Source of the DNA: Paludibacter sp.
GTDB taxonomy: Bacteria > Bacteroidota > Bacteroidia > Bacteroidales > Paludibacteraceae
Reading direction: 5' to 3'
NCBI GenBank assembly: GCA_029973975.1
Contig: JARKQF010000354.1
Location: 1 to 64,000 of the forward strand
Length of the DNA: 64,000 bases
The notes beneath the pieces are model-generated. The model was not told where the DNA came from, did no database searches, and saw only the letters and a program-made list of their open reading frames with translations. The position numbers were made by a program, and so were the translations under genes. The number at the start of each line of letters is the position of its first letter. Within the stretch, counting starts at the first letter, position 1. Of this stretch, positions 51,397 through 60,682 are shown piece after piece.

Positions 51397-52872
51397 ATGA
51401 AATTCAACATGTTTTATATAAAAATAGTGGTTGTTGCGGCAACCATGTTGTTCTTGGGATGTGATAGTCTTATCAGAGATTATGAACTGGATGTCGACCC
51501 TGATTTGTTGAGAGATTTAACGTTACTTCAGTACATAGAAGAAGGTAATGATACCACCTTAACGATGTATTATGATGCGGTTAAACATGCTCAAATGGAG
51601 TCATTATTTTCCGGAAGGGAAAGAACATATATAGTTCCAACCAATAATGCCCTGAGGAATCTGTTAAACACAGCCGGAGTTTCAGCCGTTACAGATTTGG
51701 ATCCGGGGGTGGTTAAAAACCTGTTTCTTTATTTGTTCGTTTCCGGTGAAATCAAATCAATGGGTATTGAAGCGGATAAAATTACCGGATTTAAAACACT
51801 TGCCGGCGACAGCATCTATGTAACCAGGAATTCATCTGTTAACGATCCCTACAGAATGAATCTGAATACCACAGGAGGTTTTATTCCGTCTTCCATACAG
51901 ATAGTTAAACAGGATTATGTGTTTAAAGATGGTGTAATGCAGATTGTGGATGTATTGCCTGTTTATAGAAAACAAGTGAGAGATACAGATCCTGTCCCAG
52001 ATGGAGTAGATTATTCAAGTGCTGATAAGGATACCATTTGGATTAGTGAAGATGTGGCTGTTTACCAAGGGAATAAGACCAGGAATTATGATAATGACGT
52101 CTGTCGCCTGGTATCAAGATCGGGTCAGGTTCGTTATACTTTTATGAAGTTCGGCGTGAAGCCCATAACGTTTGCCGAAAATCTGGTTTCTGCAAAACTT
52201 CACATGAATGTTAAGAAAATTAGTGGATCAAACTATGTGCCCAATTGTGGTGTGTTTAAAACACATACTTCATGGAATCAAACAACGCTGGTGTGGAATA
52301 ATATGCCGGAATTCGGTGCTGAGATTTCAAGTGCGAATTTGAGTTTCGGTTGGAATGCAATTGATGTGACGGCTTCATTGAAAGATTTGTATGATTCACA
52401 ATCAGATACGGCTTCTTATGGATTGAAGTCCTTAAATGGTTCTGATATTCCTTCTTCTGCTGTCGAAATATACAATAAGGAAAACAGCGCTAATTTTCCA
52501 CCGTATATTAGTTTAATGAGCGCCATCGATAGCGAATTGCAGCTAAACGTAAGCCTTCCTGTTACAATTACCGGATCAGATGGCGTGGCTCTTTTGAAAA
52601 AAGACCAACTTTCATTGTCAGGTAATTCTTCAACATATAATTATACAGATAACAATATTATATATGTGTTATTTACCCCACCAACGGATGGTACGCTGAC
52701 GTTCTACGGTTTACCTATGAAAAAGAACAGCCAGTTTACACAGGAAGATATGGCAATGGGAGCAGTTAAGTACATCGGAAAATCGGCAAGTTTATCCGAC
52801 TCTTTTGAGTTGAAAGTACAAGACTATATCGGGGGAGTTTATCCTGAACATATACAGATTTTGGTAAGATAA
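51397..52872 (+). CDS. Lipoprotein with fasciclin-like and DNRLRE (CBM96-like) domains
   Basis: 491 residues from the preferred ATG at 51397, which gives a proper lipoprotein signal (MKFNMFYIKIVVVAATMLFL, then GC, Cys22). The ORF extends upstream to 51334 but without a signal. The N-terminal ~170 residues look FAS1-like (YIVPTNNALRNLL, VVKNLFLYLFVSGEI). A DNRLRE-type domain (~210-370; DVAVYQGNKTRNYDND, YTFMKFGV, SAKLHMNV) and a beta-rich C-terminus follow. It probably binds glycan at the surface in the third-gene position after SusD. DNRLRE domains are known in carbohydrate-active proteins. Confidence 0.75.
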   Translation: MKFNMFYIKIVVVAATMLFLGCDSLIRDYELDVDPDLLRDLTLLQYIEEGNDTTLTMYYDAVKHAQMESLFSGRERTYIVPTNNALRNLLNTAGVSAVTDLDPGVVKNLFLYLFVSGEIKSMGIEADKITGFKTLAGDSIYVTRNSSVNDPYRMNLNTTGGFIPSSIQIVKQDYVFKDGVMQIVDVLPVYRKQVRDTDPVPDGVDYSSADKDTIWISEDVAVYQGNKTRNYDNDVCRLVSRSGQVRYTFMKFGVKPITFAENLVSAKLHMNVKKISGSNYVPNCGVFKTHTSWNQTTLVWNNMPEFGAEISSANLSFGWNAIDVTASLKDLYDSQSDTASYGLKSLNGSDIPSSAVEIYNKENSANFPPYISLMSAIDSELQLNVSLPVTITGSDGVALLKKDQLSLSGNSSTYNYTDNNIIYVLFTPPTDGTLTFYGLPMKKNSQFTQEDMAMGAVKYIGKSASLSDSFELKVQDYIGGVYPEHIQILVR

Positions 52873-52903
52873 AATATTCATTTTTAATATTAATATTAAT
52901 ATT

Positions 52904-53956
52904 ATGAAAACAAACTTGAAAACCGTGCTATCTCTCAGCATGTTCTTGTTGAGTGCAATCTTTGTATTTGCTCAATCACCGGTGGAAACAACCGTTTTTA
53001 TGGACGATTTCGAGGGAACGTTTCCAACCAGTGGGAATCCTGAAACTACCTATACAATAGTTAGACAAACAATTTCCGGTGATGCTCCTGACGATCCGTC
53101 TTATCAAAGTGGGATGTTGCGTTTCAATGCTCCGAAAAGTTCAGCGACAAGAAATGGTGTGTTCGGTAATTTATCTGATTTTGCTGCTCCATTTGCATCA
53201 AAGCTGAATGAAATAAATGCAGACTCGGTTGTGTGGACGTTCAATATGAGGGCTAACAGAGAAACTACTTCTGGATTTAGCGATGATAAATTCGGAATAG
53301 CGACAGTGTTATTGTCTGATGTTGCTAACTATAACACAGCTAATGGATATGCTGTAATTTCAATGGGGGCAAATGCTTCCAGCAGAAGTTTTCGGTTGGC
53401 CAAATTCTCTAATGGCCTGGATGCAGATACAAAATTTACAGATCTTATTATTGGTTTGCCGGGCAGTGCTATGACCTATGCTGCTTTGAAAGTGGTTTTC
53501 GTAAAAAACACCAATACCTGGAGCTTTTACGGGAGAGCGGATTCTGGAGCTTTTTCGGATCCATCACAAGGTTCCTATACTTTTTTTGGTTCTGTAGTTG
53601 ATGACACATTCATAAATACATCCATGTCGAACTTTGGTTTTTTTATGATGTGTAAATCATACACTACATCTACAACGTATAATATAGACAATTTTGCTGT
53701 GAAAACTTATATTACAGCTTCAGGTGTGTCTCAATACGAAGTTGATAAGTTATTTAAAACCCACTTGCTCCCCGGAGCCATTGAAGTTGAAACGACATCA
53801 GCAATAGCAACTTTGCATGATATTACTGGAGCTGTTCAACATAGAGTATTTGTGAATGGTAAAACTGCCATCAAAGTACCTAACAAAGGATTGTATATAC
53901 TGAAGATTGAATTATCGGATGGGCGGACCGGAGCAAAGAAGATTACCATTGATTAA
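52904..53956 (+). CDS. Secreted jelly-roll-module protein with T9SS tail
   Basis: 350 residues: signal peptide (LSLSMFLLSAIFVFAQ), one jelly-roll-like module (~27-265; TTVFMDDFEGTF, VVWTFNMRANRE, FGIATVLLSD, SFRLAKFSNGLD, YNIDNFAVKTY) and a T9SS tail (ATLHDITGAVQHRVF, VPNKGLYILKIEL). There is no catalytic domain. It is a near-duplicate of the following gene (54112) and shares the module with 44577, 55319 and 58250. A surface glycan-binding role is inferred. Confidence 0.78.
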   Translation: MKTNLKTVLSLSMFLLSAIFVFAQSPVETTVFMDDFEGTFPTSGNPETTYTIVRQTISGDAPDDPSYQSGMLRFNAPKSSATRNGVFGNLSDFAAPFASKLNEINADSVVWTFNMRANRETTSGFSDDKFGIATVLLSDVANYNTANGYAVISMGANASSRSFRLAKFSNGLDADTKFTDLIIGLPGSAMTYAALKVVFVKNTNTWSFYGRADSGAFSDPSQGSYTFFGSVVDDTFINTSMSNFGFFMMCKSYTTSTTYNIDNFAVKTYITASGVSQYEVDKLFKTHLLPGAIEVETTSAIATLHDITGAVQHRVFVNGKTAIKVPNKGLYILKIELSDGRTGAKKITID

Positions 53957-53980
53957 GGGTGATCTCATCGTGCCGGCTTT

Positions 53981-54047
53981 TTGTATTAATTCGATACAAA
54001 ACTGAATTATCTTTTTATTCTGCAGTATTTCTTCTTTGTATGTTTGT
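53981..54047 (+). promoter_or_regulatory. Promoter with upstream box (conserved copy B)
   Basis: TTGTAT-N7-ATACAA (53981-53999) is a perfect inverted repeat, followed by AACTGAATTAT, TTTTTATT and an exact -7 element TATGTTTG (54039-54046). Spacing is identical to copy A upstream of SusC. It lies 65 bp before the 54112 start and marks a second transcription unit with the same regulator. Confidence 0.6.
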
Positions 54048-54111
54048 ACTTCATTGCCGAAATTAATACAAACAATTATTGAAATATTTTACACACTCAA
54101 AAACAAGTATT

Positions 54112-55194
54112 ATGAAAACAATCTACTTTTTAAAAAAATTAATGAGAGCCTCCTTCCTGGTAGCTTTAATGTGCTTTACATTTTCACTCTCAGCCGGAGA
54201 GACGCTGGTTGAAACCACTGTTTTTGCGGATGATTTTAGTGGTGAAAACCTCTCTGGAGGTACTCCGGCTACTACTTATACTTTTTTAAAACAGAATATT
54301 TCCGGAACAGCAGCAGCAGATCCTTCGTATAATAATAATATGATGCGTGTGCCTGCACCTAAGTCTTCTGCAAACAGAAATGCTGTATTGGGTGGTTTGT
54401 CGGTTTATTCTGCACCGTTTGCCTCAAAATTAAGTGAAATAGATGCCGACTCGGTGGTTTGGACGTTTAATTTTAAAGCTAACAGAAATACAACTTCCGG
54501 TTTTACAGATGCAGATTTTGGAATTGCAACTATACTTTTAGCTGATGCCGCAGATTACACTTCTGCCAATGGTTATGCTGTTGTTTCCTATAATAAGAAC
54601 AGTAGTACCACACGAAGTTTCCGACTGGTAAAATTTACCAATGGGCTAAATGACAATACTAAATTTACTGACTTAGTTATAGGTATAGTTGGTGATGCAA
54701 ATTTATATTGCAGTTTCAGAGTTACCTATATTAAAAGTTCAAATATCTGGAAGTTTTATTGTAGAAATGATGCAGGTGTTTTTGCTGATCCTGCTCAGGG
54801 AACTTTCACTACTTCAGGTTCAGCTATAGATGATACTTTCGTAAATACGCCAATGTCGTACTTCGGCTTTCATATCATGTGTAAATCTTATACTACTGAC
54901 ACTAATTTAGATGCAGACAACTATACCGTAAGAACATATAAAACGGATATTCTTCAATCCAATGAAAATTTACAGGCTAATACCGGTTTATTTAAAACCC
55001 GCACTTTGTCTGGGGCTGTTGAAATTGAAACAGTATCAGCACAAGCCACTTTGTGTTCGCTTACCGGTGCAGTACAGCAAATTGTAAACATTAAGGGTAA
55101 GGCTACAATCAAGGTGCCGAATAAAGGATTGTATATTTTAAAGGTTGCATTACCTGATGGACGTTCGGGTATCGAAAAAGTTTTAATTCAATAG
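54112..55194 (+). CDS. Secreted jelly-roll-module protein with T9SS tail (duplicate)
   Basis: 360 residues from the preferred ATG at 54112 (MKTIYFLKKLMRASFLVALM signal). An ATG at 54079 adds 11 polar residues. The module (~35-275) repeats TTVFADDFSGEN, VVWTFNFKAN, FGIATILLAD, FRLVKFTNGLN and DADNYTVRTY. The T9SS tail is ATLCSLTGAVQQIV and VPNKGLYILKVAL. It is closely similar to the preceding protein along its length, so a recent duplication is likely. It has its own promoter (copy B) and a terminator after it. Confidence 0.78.
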   Translation: MKTIYFLKKLMRASFLVALMCFTFSLSAGETLVETTVFADDFSGENLSGGTPATTYTFLKQNISGTAAADPSYNNNMMRVPAPKSSANRNAVLGGLSVYSAPFASKLSEIDADSVVWTFNFKANRNTTSGFTDADFGIATILLADAADYTSANGYAVVSYNKNSSTTRSFRLVKFTNGLNDNTKFTDLVIGIVGDANLYCSFRVTYIKSSNIWKFYCRNDAGVFADPAQGTFTTSGSAIDDTFVNTPMSYFGFHIMCKSYTTDTNLDADNYTVRTYKTDILQSNENLQANTGLFKTRTLSGAVEIETVSAQATLCSLTGAVQQIVNIKGKATIKVPNKGLYILKVALPDGRSGIEKVLIQ

Positions 55195-55212
55195 TTTGGT
55201 TAACGTGTGATT

Positions 55213-55269
55213 CGTTGCAATACATTTGAATAATTTAATATTTTAATGTGTTGCAACGTTTTCTTTTTT
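55213..55269 (+). terminator. Rho-independent terminator after the 54112-55194 gene
   Basis: Arms CGTTGCAATACATT (55213-55226) and AATGTGTTGCAACG (55245-55258) pair except one G-T position, around an 18-nt AT loop, followed by TTTTCTTTTTT. It lies 18 bp after the stop codon. Confidence 0.75.
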
Positions 55270-55318
55270 ATCTGTTGTTTTGTACATCAACTAACAAAAT
55301 AGTTAAATTCGTATTAAT

Positions 55319-58171
55319 ATGAGAAAGTTATTTACCAGTATCGTCTTTGTTCTACTTATTTCATTTGGTCTTGTTGCTCAAACAGCAGTAGGCACCATTG
55401 TGTTTTCGGATGATTTTGAAGGTTCCAATCTCTCAGGAGGAACACCAACCACAACTTACACTTTTTTAAAACAGACCATTTCAGGCACTACACCTGTTGA
55501 TGCAAAGTATAATTCAGGTAAAATGCGGGTGACGACACCCAAAAGCTCTGTTACCAGAAATGGAGTGTTCGGTGATTTGTCGGTTTACGCTGCCCCTTTT
55601 GCATCAAAACTAAACGAATCGGATGCTGATTCAGTGGTGTGGACTTTCAATATGAGAACAAACAGGTCTTATATTGCCGGGTTTGATGATGGTTCGTATG
55701 GTATGGCAACGGTACTTTTGGCAGATGCGGCTGACTACGCCTCAGCTAATGGATATGCCATAATATGTCGTGGCGTTAGTGGTACCAGAAGTTTCTGTTT
55801 GGCAAAATTTACAAACGGACTGGATGCTGATGCCAAGTTCACAGACATTATTAATGGTTTACCCGGTGATGCAAATACCTATCCGAGTATTCGTGTAACC
55901 TATATTAAAAGTTCCAACACCTGGAAGTTATACGGTAGAAATGATGGGACCGCTTTTGCTGATCCGGCACAGGGCGCATTTACATTTTCGGGCTCTGCAG
56001 TTGATGATACTTATGTCAATACTTCCATGTCCTATTTTGGTTTTTTCATAAATAGTAAATCTTACAGTGCTGACACGAATATGGATGTTGATAATTTTAT
56101 GGTAAGAACCTATCAAAATACAGATAAACGAATTGTTCCGACAGATGATACCTATATTTATGGAAATGGAGGTGTTAATGTGATGAGGGGTATGGAACAT
56201 TTATTTTATTCATACCATTCTACAAGTTCAGTTTATCAGCGTGTTTCTTATTTGAAATTTGATCTGACTTATCTGTCTCCTTTTATTGAAACAGTTAAGT
56301 TAAGGCTTTTTACAAATGGTTTCCCTGCTGGTGGCGATCAGGATCATATATTTGATCTTTACCCGGTGCAGTTGAATTCATGGTCGGAAGATGACATAAC
56401 TTATGATAATCTTTCAGAACGATTGGGACCAGAAATCAGTTCCCCGGTTTTGGCAAGTGTTGTTGTACCCGCCGGAGAGGCTTTGTCTGCTCGCTACATT
56501 GAGTTCTCAGGAGAAAATCTCACAAAATATCTAACGGATTCACTGTCTGCAGGAAAAAAATATATCTCTTTCAGGTTGCAGGAAAGAAATTCAGTGAAAG
56601 CTGGTACTTCCGGAGTAATTGTAGAATTTCACTCAAAAGAGAATGAAAGTGGTTTTTCTCCCGATCTGCTTGTTAAAGAAAAGAATATGGAATCGCTCAA
56701 AGCCTCGGATATAAAGGTAAATGGCGTATCAGTTATCAACTTCTCAGAAACATCTTATCGCTATGTATACAAATTTCCGTCCAGTATAGGTGAGATTCCG
56801 GTTGTGAGCGCAAGTTCAAAATACAACGATGTTTCCATGAACATCATTCAGGCAACGAGTCTGACGGGCAGTGAAGAAGAAAGAACTGCTAAAGTAATCA
56901 TCAGCAAAGATGTGGATGTATTAACATATTCGATTATTTTTGAGATGCTTCCTCCTCCAAATGACGCACGTTTAGCCGACATCCTATTAAATGAAAGTTC
57001 ATTAGAGTTTTTTGACAAGGAAAAAACAGATTATGTGATTTATTTACCTTATACTGAAGTTGCTGTTCCGCAAGTGCGGGTGGATGTAAATGAACCAACA
57101 GCTGTTGCAAACATCGTGAATGCAACTTCAATTGATCCGGCTGACCCTGTGGTGAATCGTACAACTATCATCAACGTAACCTCGGGTGACGGGGTTAATA
57201 CAAAGACTTATCGGGTTGAATTTATCCGTTTACCTGAGTTGGATTTGGTGTTGGCAATCGGTCAGTCGAATATGGCCGGACGTGCTCCTTATGATGCTTA
57301 CGCCGCTCCGATGGACAATGTATATTTGTTAACGCCTGCAGGAGGGATGGAGATTGCTGCCAATCCATTGAATAAATATTCGAATATTCGTAAGGACATC
57401 AGTATTCAAAAACTGGGACCTTCGTATGCCTGTGCTTTAAATGTTCAGAAACATACGGGTAAACCCATTGCGTTTGTTGTTAATGCGCAGGGAGGTTCAG
57501 CTTTGTCAACCTGGTATCAACCCGGAAAATCTAATTACGATGGAACCATCAAGCGAGCAAAAGAGGCGCAAAAATTCGGGAAATTCCGTGCAATCATTTG
57601 GCATCAGGGGGAAGGGGATAGTAGTTATCCGGCCAGTTATCTGACCCGGTTGAAAATCATGGTTGAAAGTTTTAGGAGTGATCTCAAAGAACCTGACTTG
57701 TTTTTTGTCGCCGGTGAAATTGCCTACTGGCGTGGCGGAGGAACCGGTTCTACCGTTTTTAATGACTCTATTCGAACTATTTCCGGTCGTATTCAAAACA
57801 GTGACTGGATCTCGGCTGAAGGTTGTACTCCTCTTATAAATGAATCAGATCCGCATTTTGATGCTCCAAGTGCGATTTTGTTGGGAGAGCGCTATGCTGA
57901 AAAATTGATTAATAAAGTATTCACGACATCTTCAACAGGTAAAATAAATCAAACAGATAGTCCTACAGTTTTATCTCGACCACAAGGAATGAGTATTATC
58001 AATAAGGATAAAAGCTTGTTGTTTTATCTGACAGACATGATTGGACATATTAGGTGTCATGGAAAACTGGATGCCTTTCAGTCGGTTGATATTCAGGCAG
58101 AGAAAGGAATCTACTTACTTTCTTTTGTTCAGCAGGATCAAAATGTAACACATAAAATTCTCGTACAGTAA
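55319..58171 (+). CDS. Modular SGNH esterase: jelly-roll, DNRLRE, cadherin-like domains, SASA-type esterase, T9SS tail
   Basis: 950 residues with a signal peptide (FTSIVFVLLISFGLVAQ). Domain order: jelly-roll module (~22-265; IVFSDDFEGSN, VVWTFNMRTNR, MDVDNFMVRTY), DNRLRE/CBM96-like (~270-455; TDDTYIYGNGG, YLKFDLTYLS), two cadherin-like beta-sandwiches (~456-635), and a SASA-type (sialate-O-acetylesterase-like) SGNH hydrolase (~640-865). The esterase has the nucleophile in AIGQSNMAGR (Ser650), WHQGEGDSS, and His846 in DPHFDAPS. A T9SS tail (FYLTDMIGHIRCHG, KGIYLLSFV) ends it. A surface deacetylase for substituted polysaccharide is predicted. Confidence 0.85.
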   Translation: MRKLFTSIVFVLLISFGLVAQTAVGTIVFSDDFEGSNLSGGTPTTTYTFLKQTISGTTPVDAKYNSGKMRVTTPKSSVTRNGVFGDLSVYAAPFASKLNESDADSVVWTFNMRTNRSYIAGFDDGSYGMATVLLADAADYASANGYAIICRGVSGTRSFCLAKFTNGLDADAKFTDIINGLPGDANTYPSIRVTYIKSSNTWKLYGRNDGTAFADPAQGAFTFSGSAVDDTYVNTSMSYFGFFINSKSYSADTNMDVDNFMVRTYQNTDKRIVPTDDTYIYGNGGVNVMRGMEHLFYSYHSTSSVYQRVSYLKFDLTYLSPFIETVKLRLFTNGFPAGGDQDHIFDLYPVQLNSWSEDDITYDNLSERLGPEISSPVLASVVVPAGEALSARYIEFSGENLTKYLTDSLSAGKKYISFRLQERNSVKAGTSGVIVEFHSKENESGFSPDLLVKEKNMESLKASDIKVNGVSVINFSETSYRYVYKFPSSIGEIPVVSASSKYNDVSMNIIQATSLTGSEEERTAKVIISKDVDVLTYSIIFEMLPPPNDARLADILLNESSLEFFDKEKTDYVIYLPYTEVAVPQVRVDVNEPTAVANIVNATSIDPADPVVNRTTIINVTSGDGVNTKTYRVEFIRLPELDLVLAIGQSNMAGRAPYDAYAAPMDNVYLLTPAGGMEIAANPLNKYSNIRKDISIQKLGPSYACALNVQKHTGKPIAFVVNAQGGSALSTWYQPGKSNYDGTIKRAKEAQKFGKFRAIIWHQGEGDSSYPASYLTRLKIMVESFRSDLKEPDLFFVAGEIAYWRGGGTGSTVFNDSIRTISGRIQNSDWISAEGCTPLINESDPHFDAPSAILLGERYAEKLINKVFTTSSTGKINQTDSPTVLSRPQGMSIINKDKSLLFYLTDMIGHIRCHGKLDAFQSVDIQAEKGIYLLSFVQQDQNVTHKILVQ

Positions 58172-58189
58172 AATTCGATAAAAGAGTAT

Positions 58190-58233
58190 AGATTCAGAAC
58201 ATGACAGTAATTTTTAATGCATGTTCTGAATCT
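58190..58233 (+). repeat. Intercistronic perfect inverted repeat (14-nt arms)
   Basis: AGATTCAGAACATG (58190-58203) pairs perfectly with CATGTTCTGAATCT (58220-58233) around a 16-nt loop. It lies between the SGNH esterase and NAGPA genes, ending 16 bp before the preferred start. No T-run follows. It may tune stability or translation of the downstream gene. Confidence 0.6.
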
Positions 58234-58249
58234 TAATGGATATAGAACC

Positions 58250-60676
58250 ATGAAAAAGATACTATTCCTGTGTTTCTTTATAGTTTTAGTCAATGGATTA
58301 CAGTCAACAAAACTTTTGATTGATGGAACAATGTATCGTATTGATACCATAGCCAATTTTACAGCAGGTCCGGGTACTCAGTATGTAAAACTAAAATTGA
58401 CTGCTGCTAACAGACTGGATGTGTATTTCTTAAAAGTAGATACTTCAAACCCATACGTATCATTTAAGGCTGCCTTAGGACGTGATTCCATCTATGGAGG
58501 TGAACGACCATCTTCATTAGCAGCACGCAAGTCGGGAGCGGGCGCGGTTTATTTTGCCGGTACTAATGCGGATTTTTATAATGTAAGTGATTACATTGGT
58601 TATCCACTCGGAGGTTGTGTGGTGGAGGATGAGGTTGTAAAAGTGCCCGTGTCAGACAGAAAAATCATTGCTTTTGAGGATGATAAAGTCCCGGTTATTG
58701 GTGTGATGACATATAATGGAAGTGTAAAATACGGTGATCAAACCTGGACAATTGATGGGGTTAATCACTTGCGGGAAACAGATCAGCTTATTCTATACAA
58801 TCAATATAATGGTAAAACGACCCGGACAAATCAGTTTGGCACTGAAGTAGTGGTGAAGTTAAAATCCGGAGAAAGCTGGGCTGTTAGTAAAGCGATAAGG
58901 GCAGAAGTACAAGTCATTCATCAAAATAAAGGAGGAACAGCTATTCCTGCCGGATATGCAGTATTATCCGGACATGGTACCGCAGCTACCAAACTAAACA
59001 GCTTGTCGGTGAACGATGAAATTCAAATTTCACTGGATATGGAAATGGGAGATCGTAAGTATAATGTTTCTCAAATGGTTGGTGGTGATTATCGTAAAGT
59101 CTTATTAAATGAAGGGGTCATTGAAACCGGACAGGTGTGGTCCGACCTGCATCCACGAACAGCAATCGGATATTCAGCCGATAAAAGCGAAGTGATTTTT
59201 TGTGTGGTCGACGGTCGTGGTGTTTCCGCAGGCGCAACTACCAAACAATTAGCTTACCTGATGAGAAGTGCCGGTGCTTACACTGCCTTTAATATGGATG
59301 GTGGTGGCTCAAGCTCCATGTATATTAAAGAGTTTGGTCCGGTGAATGATTATAGTGATCCGACGGAACGTGCTGTTGCCAACAGTTTGTTTGCAGTTTC
59401 CTCCGCTCCGTCTTCCGATATTATTACAAGCATACAGCCTTATAATCCTTGTCTCTACATTTATCCTGGCGAGACAGTTACACCCTTTTTTATTGCTTAT
59501 GATCAATATGGAAACATCCTGAACAAAAACTTGCAACAGGTGGTACTGTCGGGTTCATCTTCGATTGGTACGCTTACCGGAGGTACATTTAAAGCTACAG
59601 CAACCGGAACAGATGTGATTACGGCACAATATAATAACATGAGTACCCAGATCAGGGTGACCGTGTTGGATCCTGATCAGCAGGAAGAAGAGATAACAGT
59701 TTTTACTGATAATTTCAACCGTGCAGGTTTATCTCCCGGTGGGAATCCGGCGACAAACTACAACATTACCGGTTCTGGTACGGCAACACCGTTTATTGAT
59801 GGTGACTTGTTGAAATTACCGATTGTTACAGGCGAGAATGCCCGGTCTCAGGTAATGGGAAGTACGGCTGTATTTTCGGCGCCGTTTAATCCGGTTTTAG
59901 CATCTACGGATGCAGATTCCGTGGTATGGACATTCAATATGCGCCATAATTACAATGGACGATTATCTGGTATAGATGATGCTTCGACAAGAGGAATTGC
60001 CACAATTCTGGCGGCAAGCTCATCAGATCTGTCAACTGCCGATGGTTATGCGATTATCAACGGAGGAGCCTCACCGATGAATTACAGGTTGGTACGATTT
60101 ACCGGTGGAATAACCAAGGCTTCCAATATTACAGTGCTTCAGCATGGTCAAACCTTAAGTGATAACAGGGTATATGCGAGTATAAAGGTTGTTTTTGTCC
60201 CCGGGACAAACTCTTGGAAGTTATACGACAGAATCGACTTTGGTGCGGTATCGAACGGTGCTTTTGAAGAACCGCTGGATGAGACTTTACCATATTCTTT
60301 TGCCGGCATGATTACGGATGATATTCATACCCGTACTTCAATGGGATTTTTTGGTTTTTCTCATAAATATTCTGGTTCTCTTCAGTTTAATTTTTGGACA
60401 GATAATTTCTCAGTGAGGGTTTTTCAGTCAAATAAAAGCACTGGTATTAATACGATAAAAAAGAATCCACCTTATAAGTTAATACCTGTAGAAGGAGGAA
60501 TTATGATAACAACAGAAACTGCTGAGGTGATTATTTACAACATGCAAGGGATAACCCAAGGGGTTGTTAATGTAAATAAGCAGGCTAAAATAAATATTAA
60601 TACAAAAGGATTTTATTTACTCAGAATTCAATTTCCAGATTCGGCATCCATTGTTGAGAAGGTACTAATTCATTAA
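58250..60676 (+). CDS. Phosphodiester glycosidase (NAGPA) domain protein with Ig-like and jelly-roll modules and T9SS tail
   Basis: 808 residues from the preferred ATG at 58250 (MKKILFLCFFIVLVNGLQ signal). The ATG at 58217 lies inside a hairpin and adds 11 residues before the signal. The NAGPA-family domain (~50-375) shows GYSADKSEVIFCVVDGRG and the signature FNMDGGGSSSMY. The family includes the enzyme that uncovers mannose-6-phosphate by cleaving GlcNAc-phosphodiesters. A bacterial Ig-like domain (~390-480), the jelly-roll module (~485-725; FTDNFNRAGL, VVWTFNMRHN, FWTDNFSVRV) and a T9SS tail (VIIYNMQGITQGVV, TKGFYLLRIQF) follow. The substrate is unknown; cleavage of a sugar phosphodiester or exolytic glycosidase activity are both possible. 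Confidence 0.82.
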   Translation: MKKILFLCFFIVLVNGLQSTKLLIDGTMYRIDTIANFTAGPGTQYVKLKLTAANRLDVYFLKVDTSNPYVSFKAALGRDSIYGGERPSSLAARKSGAGAVYFAGTNADFYNVSDYIGYPLGGCVVEDEVVKVPVSDRKIIAFEDDKVPVIGVMTYNGSVKYGDQTWTIDGVNHLRETDQLILYNQYNGKTTRTNQFGTEVVVKLKSGESWAVSKAIRAEVQVIHQNKGGTAIPAGYAVLSGHGTAATKLNSLSVNDEIQISLDMEMGDRKYNVSQMVGGDYRKVLLNEGVIETGQVWSDLHPRTAIGYSADKSEVIFCVVDGRGVSAGATTKQLAYLMRSAGAYTAFNMDGGGSSSMYIKEFGPVNDYSDPTERAVANSLFAVSSAPSSDIITSIQPYNPCLYIYPGETVTPFFIAYDQYGNILNKNLQQVVLSGSSSIGTLTGGTFKATATGTDVITAQYNNMSTQIRVTVLDPDQQEEEITVFTDNFNRAGLSPGGNPATNYNITGSGTATPFIDGDLLKLPIVTGENARSQVMGSTAVFSAPFNPVLASTDADSVVWTFNMRHNYNGRLSGIDDASTRGIATILAASSSDLSTADGYAIINGGASPMNYRLVRFTGGITKASNITVLQHGQTLSDNRVYASIKVVFVPGTNSWKLYDRIDFGAVSNGAFEEPLDETLPYSFAGMITDDIHTRTSMGFFGFSHKYSGSLQFNFWTDNFSVRVFQSNKSTGINTIKKNPPYKLIPVEGGIMITTETAEVIIYNMQGITQGVVNVNKQAKININTKGFYLLRIQFPDSASIVEKVLIH

Positions 60677-60682
60677 AAAATC

